Source of the DNA: Gammaproteobacteria bacterium
Lineage (GTDB): Bacteria; Pseudomonadota; Gammaproteobacteria; DRLM01
Direction: 5' to 3'
Assembly: GCA_011375345.1 (NCBI GenBank)
Contig: DRLM01000007.1
Location: 1 to 59,032 of the forward strand
Length of the DNA stretch: 59,032 nucleotides
Part shown: in pieces, positions 1 through 7,714 of the stretch
Layout of the letters: every line of letters begins with the position of its first letter
How positions within the stretch are numbered: the stretch's first letter is position 1
Notes under the pieces: model-generated
Seen by the model: only the letters and a program-made list of their open reading frames with translations
What the model was told of the DNA's origin: nothing
The model's database searches: none
Position numbers and translations under genes: made by a program

Positions 1-72
1 ACGCTGTGTCGATCTGCCTCCCCCGAGCCTCAACATCCTGCTGATCACGACGAACGCAGCCACGAACCCAGC

Positions 73-1248
73 ATGTTTCAATTCACCACCCTCCCCCCCC
101 TCGCCCTGTACGTTCATTTCCCCTGGTGCGTGCGCAAATGCCCCTATTGCGACTTCAACTCCCACGAAGCACGGGACGGCGTTCCCGGGCGCGGCTATGT
201 GGCCGCGCTGCTGCGGGATCTGGAGCAGGAACTGCCGGATATCTGGGGCCGTTCAGTGGAGACGGTGTTCATCGGTGGCGGCACGCCCAGTTTGTTGTCG
301 GCGGAGAGCCTGGATGAATTGCTCTCCGGCCTGCGTGCCTTGCTCAATTTCCCCGCCACCGCCGAGGTGACTTTGGAGGCCAATCCGGGCACGGTGGAGG
401 TGGACAGGTTCCGCGATTTCCGCGCCGCCGGGGTAAACCGGCTGTCCCTGGGCGTGCAAAGTTTTGATGACGAGATGCTGCGCCGCCTGGGCCGCATCCA
501 CAGTGGCGCCGCAGCGCTGGCCGCTGCAGAAACAGCACTGGCGGCGGGCTTTGAGCGGGTGAATCTGGATTTGATGTACGGCCTGCCCGGTCAGACCGTG
601 GCCCAGGCCGAGGCTGATCTGGCGCAAGCTCTGGCGCTGGATCCCGGCCACCTCTCTCACTACCAGCTCACTCTGGAACCGAACACAGCGTTTTTTCTGC
701 ATCCTCCCGCACTGCCGGACGATGATACGCGCTGGGCCATGCAGGAGACCTGTCAGGCGCGGCTGCAGGAGGCGGGCTACGAACACTATGAAGTCTCCGC
801 CTACGCCCGGCCCGGCCAGCGCTGCCGTCACAATCTCAACTATTGGCACTTTGGCGATTATGTGGGCATCGGCGCCGGCGCCCACGGCAAAATCACCCAC
901 TTGACGACGCAAACCATCACCCGCCGTGCCAAACTGCGCCATCCCAAAGCCTATCTGGAACAGGCCGGGGGCGAGGGACGTATCAGCGAGCGGCGGGTGC
1001 TGGGCCGGCGCGAGGCGGCTTTTGAATTCATGCTGGGTGCCCTCAGGCTCACCGAAGGTTTTCCCCCGGCCCTGTTTGCCGGACACTGCGGGCTGCCGCT
1101 TACCGTGGTAGGTGATGCGCTCACAGAGGCCGAAGCCAAGGGTTTGATCGAGTGGGACATTCACCGGCTGCGTCCCACCGAGCTGGGGCAGCGGTATCTC
1201 GACGATCTGGTGGGGATGTTTCTACCGGACGAGGCCCCCGCCCGTTAA
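73..1248 (+). CDS. hemW: HemW-type radical SAM heme chaperone
   Basis: A radical SAM protein of the HemN/HemW group. The CxxxCxxC cluster motif is at residues 19-26 (PWCVRKCPYC), followed by a GGGTPS motif near residue 70 that helps bind SAM. At 391 residues it fits HemW, the cytoplasmic heme chaperone, better than HemN, a true oxygen-independent coproporphyrinogen oxidase of about 450 residues with a longer N-terminus. Many HemW genes are still annotated as coproporphyrinogen III oxidase. The frame stays open upstream to the window edge, so a longer N-terminus cannot be excluded, but the ATG chosen puts the first beta strand (LALYVHF) directly before the cysteines, as is usual. In this group the gene often follows rdgB, which would lie outside the window. 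serB follows on the same strand 39 bp later. Confidence 0.93.
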   Translation: MFQFTTLPPLALYVHFPWCVRKCPYCDFNSHEARDGVPGRGYVAALLRDLEQELPDIWGRSVETVFIGGGTPSLLSAESLDELLSGLRALLNFPATAEVTLEANPGTVEVDRFRDFRAAGVNRLSLGVQSFDDEMLRRLGRIHSGAAALAAAETALAAGFERVNLDLMYGLPGQTVAQAEADLAQALALDPGHLSHYQLTLEPNTAFFLHPPALPDDDTRWAMQETCQARLQEAGYEHYEVSAYARPGQRCRHNLNYWHFGDYVGIGAGAHGKITHLTTQTITRRAKLRHPKAYLEQAGGEGRISERRVLGRREAAFEFMLGALRLTEGFPPALFAGHCGLPLTVVGDALTEAEAKGLIEWDIHRLRPTELGQRYLDDLVGMFLPDEAPAR

Positions 1249-1263
1249 ACTAGCGGCCTTTGC

Positions 1264-1282
1264 CCCCCTTTGCAAAAGGGGG
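1264..1282 (+). promoter_or_regulatory. Short palindromic hairpin covering the serB ribosome binding site
   Basis: CCCCCTTT (1264-1271) and AAAGGGGG (1275-1282) form an 8-bp perfect stem with a GCA loop. The right arm plus the next bases (AGGGGGAG) is the only Shine-Dalgarno-like sequence before the serB ATG at 1288, so in mRNA the site would be paired. The same kind of short C5T3/A3G5 palindrome is, from memory, a common dispersed repeat in some proteobacterial genomes, so it may be a repeat insertion rather than an evolved switch. Confidence 0.5.
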
Positions 1283-1287
1283 AGCGA

Positions 1288-2157
1288 ATGACACTTTCCG
1301 ATATCAAGAAAGCGAGCCCCATGCCCACCGTTGTCCTGCAAGGTCCCACCATCACCCCCGATGCCGCCACCCACGCTGCCGAATGTTTGCGCGGGGTGCT
1401 GGACAGCCGCGCCAGCCATGTCCGCATCCACACCGGGCAGCCGGTGCAGCGTGACACCATCCAACGCTTGCGCGACGGGCTCAGGGCCGATGTCAATCTG
1501 CTCCCACCCGACTTCGATCCCGGGCGGGTACGGCTGTTCATCACCGATATGGACTCCACCCTCATCGGCATCGAGTGCATCGATGAAATCGCGGACTATA
1601 TCGGCGTCAAAGCCCAGGTGGCTGCCATCACCGAAGCGGCCATGCGGGGTGAACTGGACTTTGAACAGTCCCTCGTCCGCCGGGTGCAATTGCTCGCCGG
1701 ACTGGACGCCAGCGCCCTGGAGCGGGTCTACGAAGAACGACTGCGGCTGAACCCCGGCGCGGAAGCCCTGATCGAGGGTTTAAAAGCACGGGGTATCAAG
1801 CTGGCCCTGGTCTCCGGTGGCTTTACCTTTTTCACCGAACGGCTGAAAAAACGCCTGGGCCTGGATTACACTCTGGCCAACACCCTGGAAATCCGGCAAA
1901 ACCGACTCACCGGCCGCGTGCTCGGCAACATCGTGGGCGCCAAAGCCAAGGCCGACTTCCTTGCCAGCCTGTGCAAGGCGTTGAACATCCACCCCGCCCA
2001 GGCCATCGCCGCCGGCGACGGTGCCAATGATTTGTTGATGCTGGAACAGGCGGGCCTCAGCGTGGCCTATCATGCCAAACCGGCCCTGCAGGCGCAGGCC
2101 GCGACAGCGTTGAACCATTGCGGCTTGAATGGGGTGTTGGCCTTTTTGGAAAACTGA
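1288..2157 (+). CDS. serB: Phosphoserine phosphatase SerB
   Basis: HAD-superfamily enzyme catalysing the last step of serine synthesis, phosphoserine to serine. The nucleophile motif DMDST is at residues 87-91, followed by IECIDEIAD, the substrate-side helix typical of SerB. Motif II is the Ser in LVSGGFTFF, and the Mg-binding motif IV is GDGANDLLML near the C-terminus. About 80 residues precede the HAD core; this region is short and divergent compared with the ACT-like N-terminal domain of E. coli SerB. The start chosen is the ATG after AGGGGGAG; a TTG at 1270 or an ATG at 1321 (MPTVVLQGPT) are alternatives. The binding site lies inside a hairpin. Confidence 0.93.
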   Translation: MTLSDIKKASPMPTVVLQGPTITPDAATHAAECLRGVLDSRASHVRIHTGQPVQRDTIQRLRDGLRADVNLLPPDFDPGRVRLFITDMDSTLIGIECIDEIADYIGVKAQVAAITEAAMRGELDFEQSLVRRVQLLAGLDASALERVYEERLRLNPGAEALIEGLKARGIKLALVSGGFTFFTERLKKRLGLDYTLANTLEIRQNRLTGRVLGNIVGAKAKADFLASLCKALNIHPAQAIAAGDGANDLLMLEQAGLSVAYHAKPALQAQAATALNHCGLNGVLAFLEN

Positions 2158-2287
2158 CCGCATTTCTCACCCGGGGCAAGATGACCGCGGCGGGCAAAAG
2201 CTGGTGAACGGCCGCCTGGCCGCCATGCCGCAATCTTCCCGCAAGCGGTGAACCCGGGGGGCGGACAACATCGCCCAAGGCCCGTCA

Positions 2288-2573
2288 GCGCTGCCCGGTC
2301 AAGCACTCCCAGGTAGATGCGCACGGTGCCCGGCATGAAGCGGTTGGCGGCTTCCACCCGGCCCAGGGCATGACGTTCGCACAGGGCCAGGCAGCGGGAA
2401 AAGGTGCGATAGGCGCTCAACATGCGTCCGGCAGCGTATTCGGCGCCACCGATGCCGCTCAAGGCGCGGGCTTCGTCCTCGCCGCGCAGATACACGACAT
2501 CACTGTGACCACCTCCCTGGCAATTGTTGAGCGGGCGCTGAAACCGGTGCAATTCCATACGGCGACCCACCAA
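2288..2573 (-). pseudogene. Degraded fragment of a cyclase-type TPR protein
   Basis: On the minus strand one frame reads, over about 90 residues, like a piece of the TPR region of adenylate/guanylate cyclase-type regulators: an ARALSGIGGAEYAAGRM segment, then SAYRTFSRCLALCERHALGRVEAANR, then a VRIYLGVLDRA stretch. In the family these parts form helical repeats (ALSGxGDAxYxxGRM, FxRCVxLxxxHGxGRxEVAN). After residue 95 the frame turns into compositional nonsense running into the end of serB. No cyclase catalytic domain lies nearby, so this is a relic, not a gene. The family assignment comes from recalled motif similarity only. Confidence 0.5.
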
Positions 2574-2713
2574 GGGCGCGCGGGAGTGTCAACGGAACAC
2601 GAAAACTGACCCAGCCGTTTCAGTCAACTGTTCACTCCTCTGGGTCCGCACCTTGGCCACCTCGTCCGGCCGGCGCCGCGCCTTGGCACTGGCGGTGGCC
2701 ACGTCCAGCCGTA

Positions 2714-2863
2714 GTCCTGACCTGTTTGATTGCCGCCCGCGAAATACGGGCGCCATTGTGTGAAATGGCTGGTATTTCGCGGGCTCGCATTGACTTGCGC
2801 CAATGGCGGCACATCCCTGTGCCGCGCTATTAACCCGACAATCCTAATTGCCGGGTTAATAGC
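2714..2863 (+). repeat. Structured dispersed repeat, copy 1 (four hairpins)
   Basis: A non-coding block with four nested or consecutive hairpins. Stem A: GCCCGCGAAATAC (2735-2747) pairs perfectly with 2772-2784. Inside it, stem B: GCCATT (2752-2757) with AATGGC (2764-2769). Stem C: GCGGCACA (2806-2813) with TGTGCCGC (2818-2825), loop TCCC. Stem D: GCTATTAACCCG (2826-2837) with CGGGTTAATAGC (2852-2863). Bases 2717-2745 are identical over 29 bp to 16172-16200, and the second copy keeps stems A and C through paired changes. The tail (2829-2863) is related to 43613-43647 in inverted orientation. It could be a REP/MITE-like element or a structured RNA; I do not recognise a named family. Confidence 0.8.
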
Positions 2864-2951
2864 TCCGCGCCCGGCAGGGTTCCGCTGGCGGCCGCCCCGT
2901 ATCCTGCCTTAAAATAGCGGCCCCTTGTCACTCACTATGGAGTGCCCGGAC

Positions 2952-3299
2952 ATGTTTTCTTTTCCCCTTTGTCGCTCAGCCGCGGTGCTGATGGCAGGCG
3001 TGTTGCTGGGCGCCTGCGCCGTGGTGCAATTGGGGCGCGACTTTCCGCTTACCGCGTTCACGTCCAAAGTGGAGCGCGGCGTGACCACCCGGCAGCAAGT
3101 GCAGGACTGGCTGGGTCCGCCGGCGGGCACCGGGGTGGAGGTGGCCCGGGATGGCAGCCGTTACGATCTTTGGACCTACTACTGGGGCAAGGGCAAACTG
3201 CCAAAAATGGCCAACGCCCGGTTCAAAATGCTGCAGGTGAAATTCAACCGCCGCGGCGTGGTGCAAAGTTATAACTGGTCGGGGGAACAGGCCCCGTAG
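2952..3299 (+). CDS. Small outer-membrane-type lipoprotein
   Basis: A 115-residue exported lipoprotein. The N-terminus MFSFPLCRSAAVLMAGVLLGAC is a lipoprotein signal peptide with lipobox LLGAC, lipidated Cys at residue 22. The mature part (VERGVTTRQQVQDWLGPPAGTG...RYDLWTYYWGKG) resembles the SmpA/OmlA (BamE-like) fold: a helix with TxxxVxxxLGPP followed by a strand with an aromatic YDLWTYYW. It is not BamE itself by context. I chose this ATG because it starts the signal peptide and follows GGAGTGCCC; the frame extends upstream to 2925 without signal character. The radical SAM gene follows after 5 bp, so the two may be cotranscribed. Confidence 0.75.
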   Translation: MFSFPLCRSAAVLMAGVLLGACAVVQLGRDFPLTAFTSKVERGVTTRQQVQDWLGPPAGTGVEVARDGSRYDLWTYYWGKGKLPKMANARFKMLQVKFNRRGVVQSYNWSGEQAP

Positions 3300-3304
3300 C
3301 GCTC

Positions 3305-4381
3305 ATGGCGGAACGCCTCACCCAGCACCGTCTGCCCCGCGGCCGCGGCGCCACAGGCAATCCGGATCACCGTTTCGAGCACTGCTCGCGCGGGCAGGTG
3401 GATGACGGCTGGGGCAGTCTGGACGAGCCGCCGCCGCCCTTGCGCACCACGCTGACGGTGGACCGCAGTCGCAGCATCATCAATTACAACGATTCGCCCG
3501 ATGTGGGCTTCGACCGCTCCATCAATCCCTATCGCGGCTGCGAACACGGCTGCGTGTATTGCTTCGCCCGCCCCACCCACGCCTACCTGGGCTTGTCACC
3601 GGGGTTGGATTTCGAAAGCCGTCTGTTCTACAAGCCCGACGCCCCGGCCCTGCTCTGCCAGGAGCTGAGCAAACGCGCCTACCGGGCCCGGCCCGTGGCG
3701 CTGGGAATCAACACCGACGCCTACCAGCCCGTGGAGGACCGCCTGCGCCTGACCCGCCGCATTCTCGAAGTGCTGGCTCACTGCCGCCATCCGGTCACCA
3801 TTGTCACCAAGTCCTGGCGCATCGAGCGGGACCTGGATTTGTTGCAGGAGCTGGCGCGGAACCGGCTCATTGCCGTCATGCTGTCCCTGACCACCTTGGA
3901 CCATGGCCTGGCCCGCAAACTGGAACCCCGTGCCGCCGCCCCCGCCCGGCGGCTGAAGACAGTGCGGCGCCTGCACGCTGCCGGCGTGCCGGTGGGGGTG
4001 CTGGTGGCCCCTGTCATTCCCATGCTTACTGATTCCGAGCTGGAACGGATATTGGCCCAGGCAAGGGAGGCGGGTGCCCGGGCCGCAGCTTATGTGTTGC
4101 TGCGCCTGCCGCACGAGTTGAAAGCCCTCTTCCGGGACTGGCTGGCAGCCCACGTCCCCACCCGGGCCGAGCGCGTCATGCACCGCCTGCAAGACTGCCG
4201 CGGTGGCCAAGACTACCAGGCGCGGTTCGGCACCCGCATGACGGGAACGGGGGAATACGCCGGCTTGATTGCCCAGCGTTTCCGGCTGGCCAGCAAGCGC
4301 CTGGGATTTGGGGAGATGCCGGAACTGAATACGGCAGCTTTCCGGCCGCCGGGGGCCGAAAGCCAGATGGCCTTGTTTTGA
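3305..4381 (+). CDS. PA0069-family radical SAM protein
   Basis: A 358-residue radical SAM protein of the group named after Pseudomonas PA0069, related to spore photoproduct lyase-like proteins (Rv2578c group). The cluster motif RGCEHGCVYC places cysteines at 79, 83 and 86, preceded by the family's NPYRGC block and followed by a FARPTH segment. Later segments (VTIVTKS, LSLTTLD, VLVAPVIPMLTD) match strands of the partial TIM barrel. Substrate and reaction are unknown for the family. The start follows the lipoprotein stop by 5 bp without a clear binding site of its own, which suggests coupling; a start further in is possible because the first 40 residues are low in conserved features. Confidence 0.85.
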   Translation: MAERLTQHRLPRGRGATGNPDHRFEHCSRGQVDDGWGSLDEPPPPLRTTLTVDRSRSIINYNDSPDVGFDRSINPYRGCEHGCVYCFARPTHAYLGLSPGLDFESRLFYKPDAPALLCQELSKRAYRARPVALGINTDAYQPVEDRLRLTRRILEVLAHCRHPVTIVTKSWRIERDLDLLQELARNRLIAVMLSLTTLDHGLARKLEPRAAAPARRLKTVRRLHAAGVPVGVLVAPVIPMLTDSELERILAQAREAGARAAAYVLLRLPHELKALFRDWLAAHVPTRAERVMHRLQDCRGGQDYQARFGTRMTGTGEYAGLIAQRFRLASKRLGFGEMPELNTAAFRPPGAESQMALF

Positions 4382-4440
4382 CAGGAGACAAAAACCGCGC
4401 CTTGCGGCACCAACGCTGCCCAGCGGCCGAGGAGTCAAGA

Positions 4441-4514
4441 TGGAGCGGGTGATGGGAATCGAACCCACGTCATCAGCTTGGGAAGCTGAGGTTCTACCAT
4501 TGAACTACACCCGC
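4441..4514 (-). tRNA. tRNA-Gly (anticodon CCC)
   Basis: On the minus strand the sequence folds into a full cloverleaf: acceptor GCGGGTG pairing with CACCCGC, D arm with AGTTCAATGGTAGAAC, anticodon stem CAGCT/AGCTG with loop TTCCCAA (anticodon CCC), and T arm with GGTTCGATTCC. The 3' CCA is encoded (TGG at 4441-4443 on the plus strand). It reads glycine codon GGG. It stands alone between a radical SAM gene and thiS, which reads the other way. Confidence 0.96.
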
Positions 4515-4620
4515 GTGGCGGCACATTTTTACCTGGAACGCGCGCCGGGTCAATGCACGGCCGCCCTTCCCCGGAGAGAAAATGGCGAGTCACTTTTGCA
4601 AATGAATATCGAGGGGTGCT

Positions 4621-4821
4621 ATGAACATCATCGTAAACGGAGAACCCCAGACCGCGGTGGACGGTCTCACCGTCGCCGGATTGCTGGAGAACATGGGCTT
4701 GGCGGACAAGCGTCTGGCAGTGGAGGTGAACCGGGAGATTATTCCCCGCAGCCTGCACCGCGAACACCGGCTGGCGGAAGGCGACCAGGTGGAAGTGGTG
4801 CTGGCCATCGGCGGTGGCTGA
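4621..4821 (+). CDS. thiS: Sulfur carrier protein ThiS
   Basis: A 66-residue ubiquitin-like sulfur carrier for thiazole synthesis. It starts MNIIVNGEPQ, has the VEVNREIIPRS segment in the middle and ends in the required Gly-Gly tail (LAIGGG), which is adenylated and thiocarboxylated. GAGGGG lies just before the ATG. thiG follows after 46 bp, the standard thiSG order; ThiS thiocarboxylate is the sulfur donor for ThiG. No TPP riboswitch motif is evident in the 106 bp between the divergent tRNA gene and the start. Confidence 0.95.
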   Translation: MNIIVNGEPQTAVDGLTVAGLLENMGLADKRLAVEVNREIIPRSLHREHRLAEGDQVEVVLAIGGG

Positions 4822-4867
4822 GGGGTGTATACTGCATTGTTTCAGTTTGACAGTGTAGGATTTTTCC

Positions 4868-5671
4868 ATGGCAGAGCGCTCCTCTTCGTCCGACGCCCCC
4901 CTGATTATCGCCGGGGTTGAATACCGTTCCCGGCTGCTGGTGGGCACGGGAAAGTACAAGGACTTGACCGAGACCCGCCTGGCCACCGAGGCCAGCGGCG
5001 CGGAGATCGTCACCGTGGCCGTGCGCCGCAGCAACATCGGCCAGAACCCCGCTGAGCCCAGCCTGCTGGACGTGCTGCCCCCCGAGCGCTACACCATCCT
5101 GCCCAACACCGCCCTGTGCTACACCGCCGAAGACGCCGTGCGCACCTGCCGCCTGGCCCGCGAGCTGCTCGACGGCCACGAGTTGGTGAAGCTGGAAGTC
5201 TTGGGGGACGAAAAAACCCTGTTTCCCGATGTCGTGCAAACGCTGCGCGCCGCCGAGACCCTGATCAAAGACGGCTTCAAAGTGATGGTCTACACCAACG
5301 ACGACCCCGTTGTTGCCAAGCGGCTGGAAGAGATGGGCTGCGTCGCCGTGATGCCCCTGGCCGCACCCATCGGTTCGGGGCTGGGCATCCGCAATCCCTA
5401 CAACCTTCTCGAAATCGTCGAAAACGCCCGGGTGCCGGTTTTGGTGGACGCCGGTGTGGGCACTGCCTCCGACGCCGCTGTGGCCATGGAGCTGGGCTGC
5501 GACGGGGTGCTCATGAACACCGCCATCGCCGGCGCCCAAAACCCCGTGCTTATGGCCTCGGCCATGAAAAAAGCCATCGCGGCAGGGCGGGAGGCGTATC
5601 TGGCCGGGCGTATTCCGCGCAAGCGCCACGCCTCGGCCTCGTCGCCCCTCGCGGGGACATTTTTTGCCTGA
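4868..5671 (+). CDS. thiG: Thiazole synthase ThiG
   Basis: TIM-barrel enzyme that builds thiazole phosphate from 1-deoxy-D-xylulose 5-phosphate, dehydroglycine and ThiS thiocarboxylate. The Schiff-base lysine is in [10 protein letters not shown]. Other family blocks visible are [12 protein letters not shown]-like [73 protein letters not shown] and the end block [16 protein letters not shown]. At 267 residues it is normal length. Other thi genes (thiC, thiE, thiH or thiO) are absent from this window. Confidence 0.97.
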   Translation: MAERSSSSDAPLIIAGVEYRSRLLVGTGKYKDLTETRLATEASGAEIVTVAVRRSNIGQNPAEPSLLDVLPPERYTILPNTALCYTAEDAVRTCRLARELLDGHELVKLEVLGDEKTLFPDVVQTLRAAETLIKDGFKVMVYTNDDPVVAKRLEEMGCVAVMPLAAPIGSGLGIRNPYNLLEIVENARVPVLVDAGVGTASDAAVAMELGCDGVLMNTAIAGAQNPVLMASAMKKAIAAGREAYLAGRIPRKRHASASSPLAGTFFA

Positions 5672-5813
5672 TTGGCCGCAAAGGGCGCGACGAAATGCAA
5701 CATCATCAAACTGATTCCGCAGGCTGAGCTGTGATCACCCTGCGGGCAGGCAGGGATGGCTTGTGACGCTGTGCGGTTCTTCGCGCCCTTCGCGGTAGAC
5801 AGCAGAAACCTCA

Positions 5814-6494
5814 ATGAACTCACCCCGCCGACGCATCCGCAGTTTCGTCCGCCGCGAGGGCCGCTTTACGCCCGGGCAGCGCCGCGCCTTTGACACGCTG
5901 TGGCCGGGCTACGGCATCGACCCAGCGCCGGGCTTTTTGGATTTTGACGCGCTGTTCGGCCGCCGGGCGCCGCGGGTGCTGGAAATCGGTTTCGGCAACG
6001 GTGACAACCTGCTGCACATGGCAGCGTGCGAGCCGGACACGGATTTTCTCGGCATCGAGGTCTATCGTCCCGGCGTGGGCCGCTTGTTTCATCATTTGCG
6101 GGAACGCGACATCCGCAATGTGCGCGTGATCTGCGATGATGCCGTTGCCGCGCTGCAACAACGCATCCCCGACGCCAGCCTGGACAAGGTGTTGTTGTTC
6201 TTTCCCGATCCCTGGCCCAAGAAACGCCATCACAAACGGCGTCTTGTGCAAACCGCGTTTGTCGAACTGGTGGGAAAAAAACTCAAACCGGGGGGATGCT
6301 TCCACGTTGCGACGGATTGGGAGGAATACGCGGAACATGTGCTCGCTCTGATGGCAGGCGCGCCCGGCTTTCTCAATCTGGCCGGTTCGGCACGTTATGC
6401 GAAACGGCCCCCGTACCGGGTCTGCACCAAATTCGAACAACGCGGCCAACGGCTGGGGCATGTCATCCGCGACCTGCTCTTCCGCAAGACATAG
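5814..6494 (+). CDS. trmB: tRNA (guanine-N7-)-methyltransferase TrmB
   Basis: Class I SAM methyltransferase making m7G46 in tRNA. The SAM-binding motif is VLEIGFGNGDNL, and the family signature FPDPWPKKRHHKRRL lies mid-protein, with IRSFVRREGRFTPGQ at the N-terminus. At 226 residues it matches TrmB. It ends 9 bp from the stop of the convergent DUF3301 gene. The 142 bp after thiG carries no clear terminator, so readthrough from thiSG is possible, as in genomes where thiG and trmB are linked. Confidence 0.96.
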   Translation: MNSPRRRIRSFVRREGRFTPGQRRAFDTLWPGYGIDPAPGFLDFDALFGRRAPRVLEIGFGNGDNLLHMAACEPDTDFLGIEVYRPGVGRLFHHLRERDIRNVRVICDDAVAALQQRIPDASLDKVLLFFPDPWPKKRHHKRRLVQTAFVELVGKKLKPGGCFHVATDWEEYAEHVLALMAGAPGFLNLAGSARYAKRPPYRVCTKFEQRGQRLGHVIRDLLFRKT

Positions 6495-6503
6495 GCCCGC
6501 GCG

Positions 6504-6833
6504 CTACCCGCGGGAGTCGACCCGATACGGCTCCAGCACCACGCCCTGGGTTTCATAAGCGAGGAACGTCACGTATCCCTTGTAGCGCTGCTCCCCGGTG
6601 GACGCGAATTCAAAACGAAACACACGCCGCACCCGCAGGCGCCCATGGCGGTCGCGCTGCAAGCCCATGGCGGACAGAATAATGCTGTCATCCAAAAACT
6701 GAACACCCATTTCCCCGCAATGGTGCCGCGCTGCGCCCAATGCAAGGCGTTCAATGTCCACCGTGTGCCACCACAGCAGCAGCGCCAGCGCGACGAGGAA
6801 CAAGGCGATGAGTTCGACAAGACCCAAAGTCAT
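6504..6833 (-). CDS. DUF3301 family protein
   Basis: A 109-residue protein with one N-terminal membrane helix (LVELIALFLVALALLLWW) followed by a small soluble domain with the family pattern: a Trp pair, an AxxHCxxxGVQFLDDSI segment, then RRVFRFEFASTGEQRYKGYVTF. This matches DUF3301, found mainly in Gammaproteobacteria, function unknown. It probably sits in the inner membrane. It converges on trmB. Confidence 0.8.
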   Translation of the reverse strand: MTLGLVELIALFLVALALLLWWHTVDIERLALGAARHHCGEMGVQFLDDSIILSAMGLQRDRHGRLRVRRVFRFEFASTGEQRYKGYVTFLAYETQGVVLEPYRVDSRG

Positions 6834-7041
6834 TCTGGCAGACCTGTCCTCCTTGTACTGGCATCAGGGCAGCCCAAACCGCGGCGGGGCAAAAGGACTC
6901 ACCTGCGAGTGCTGTACGGCCGCACCGGCGCTGACTGTACTCGAAGCCGCCACCGCCAGCCGGCCCGGCATACCCTGAGTCAACGTGCCTGTCGTGCCTC
7001 CTGTTTGGTGACTGGCCGGTCGGGCTGATGGGCAGCACCGT

Positions 7042-7140
7042 TTATTGCGCTGCCATTTTCATTATGGCCATCTCCTGGCAGACGATGTCCCAGATAAACC
7101 CCATCAGCTCACGGGCGATGGCCACGCGCAACATGATGTC
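7042..7140 (-). mobile_element. Remnant of an IS110-type transposase C-terminus
   Basis: On the minus strand a 32-codon open stretch ends at TAA and reads IMLRVAIARELMGFIWDIV and then MAIMKMAAQ. The VAxARELxGFxW pattern is, from recall, the C-terminal signature of many IS110/IS116/IS902 transposases. Nothing upstream in the frame resembles the rest of a transposase, because the CopD-like gene begins to occupy that strand 26 bp away. The 200 bp downstream (6834-7041) carries no gene and may be the old IS end. No terminal repeats or target duplication can be seen. Confidence 0.45.
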
Positions 7141-7165
7141 TAAACAATCATCCGGGACAACAGCT

Positions 7166-7621
7166 CTACGGGAACAGGCGGCCGCCGCCGATGCTGATCA
7201 CCGCGATGCCGATGATCAGGTTGATACCCACCCAGCGGCGGATACGCGCCAGGTGCCGGCCCCCGGCCTGCCAGTTTTCCTGTGCCACCGCCTGGCATAG
7301 TTGGCGGTAAGGCGAAAAGTACACCAAGAGATAAATCGTCACCATCACCAGGCCCAGGCCGTGCATCAGGTGCACATACGGCGGCGCGCCGGTAAAGCCC
7401 CCGAACAGGCTGAACAACATGAGATAGCCGCTCAGGGGCAGCAGGATGACCGCCCCCCACACCCAGGGGAAAAAGCGGCCGAACACGCCCACCCACAAGC
7501 GCAGGCGCTCCGGCGGCTCCAGCCCGGCGGCAGCGACCGGGCGCAGCACCATATAGGCAAAGAACATCCCGCCCACCCAGACGGTGGCGGCGAGCAGATG
7601 GAAGGGCAGTACAATTCCCAT
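7166..7621 (-). CDS. CopD-like integral membrane protein
   Basis: A 151-residue protein with four predicted membrane helices: HLLAATVWVGGMFFAYMVL, VWGAVILLPLSGYLMLFSL, HLMHGLGLVMVTIYLLVYF and WVGINLIIGIAVISIGG. The first helix with HxxxxxxWVGGMFF is the pattern seen in CopD-family and related hypothetical membrane proteins, where conserved His residues may bind heme or copper. The function here is unknown. It is divergent from the small gene at 7715. Confidence 0.75.
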   Translation of the reverse strand: MGIVLPFHLLAATVWVGGMFFAYMVLRPVAAAGLEPPERLRLWVGVFGRFFPWVWGAVILLPLSGYLMLFSLFGGFTGAPPYVHLMHGLGLVMVTIYLLVYFSPYRQLCQAVAQENWQAGGRHLARIRRWVGINLIIGIAVISIGGGRLFP

Positions 7622-7714
7622 GTCAGCCTCGCAAAGTCAAAACCGCATTTTATCCTCCAGGCGCGGGACCGGCACAAGGACTGGGGCTTTTTGCTTTTTG
7701 GGTTTTGTCCGGCT

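Noticed and set aside
2826-2863. Integron attC-like site
   Set aside because: The hairpin has the right size, but the ends do not fit the RYYYAAC/GTTRRRY core sites and no integrase or cassette array is nearby; XerC here is the chromosomal dimer-resolution enzyme by context.
4515-4620. TPP riboswitch upstream of thiS
   Set aside because: No CTGAGA...GGAACCTGA-type core is seen in the 106 bp between the tRNA gene and thiS.
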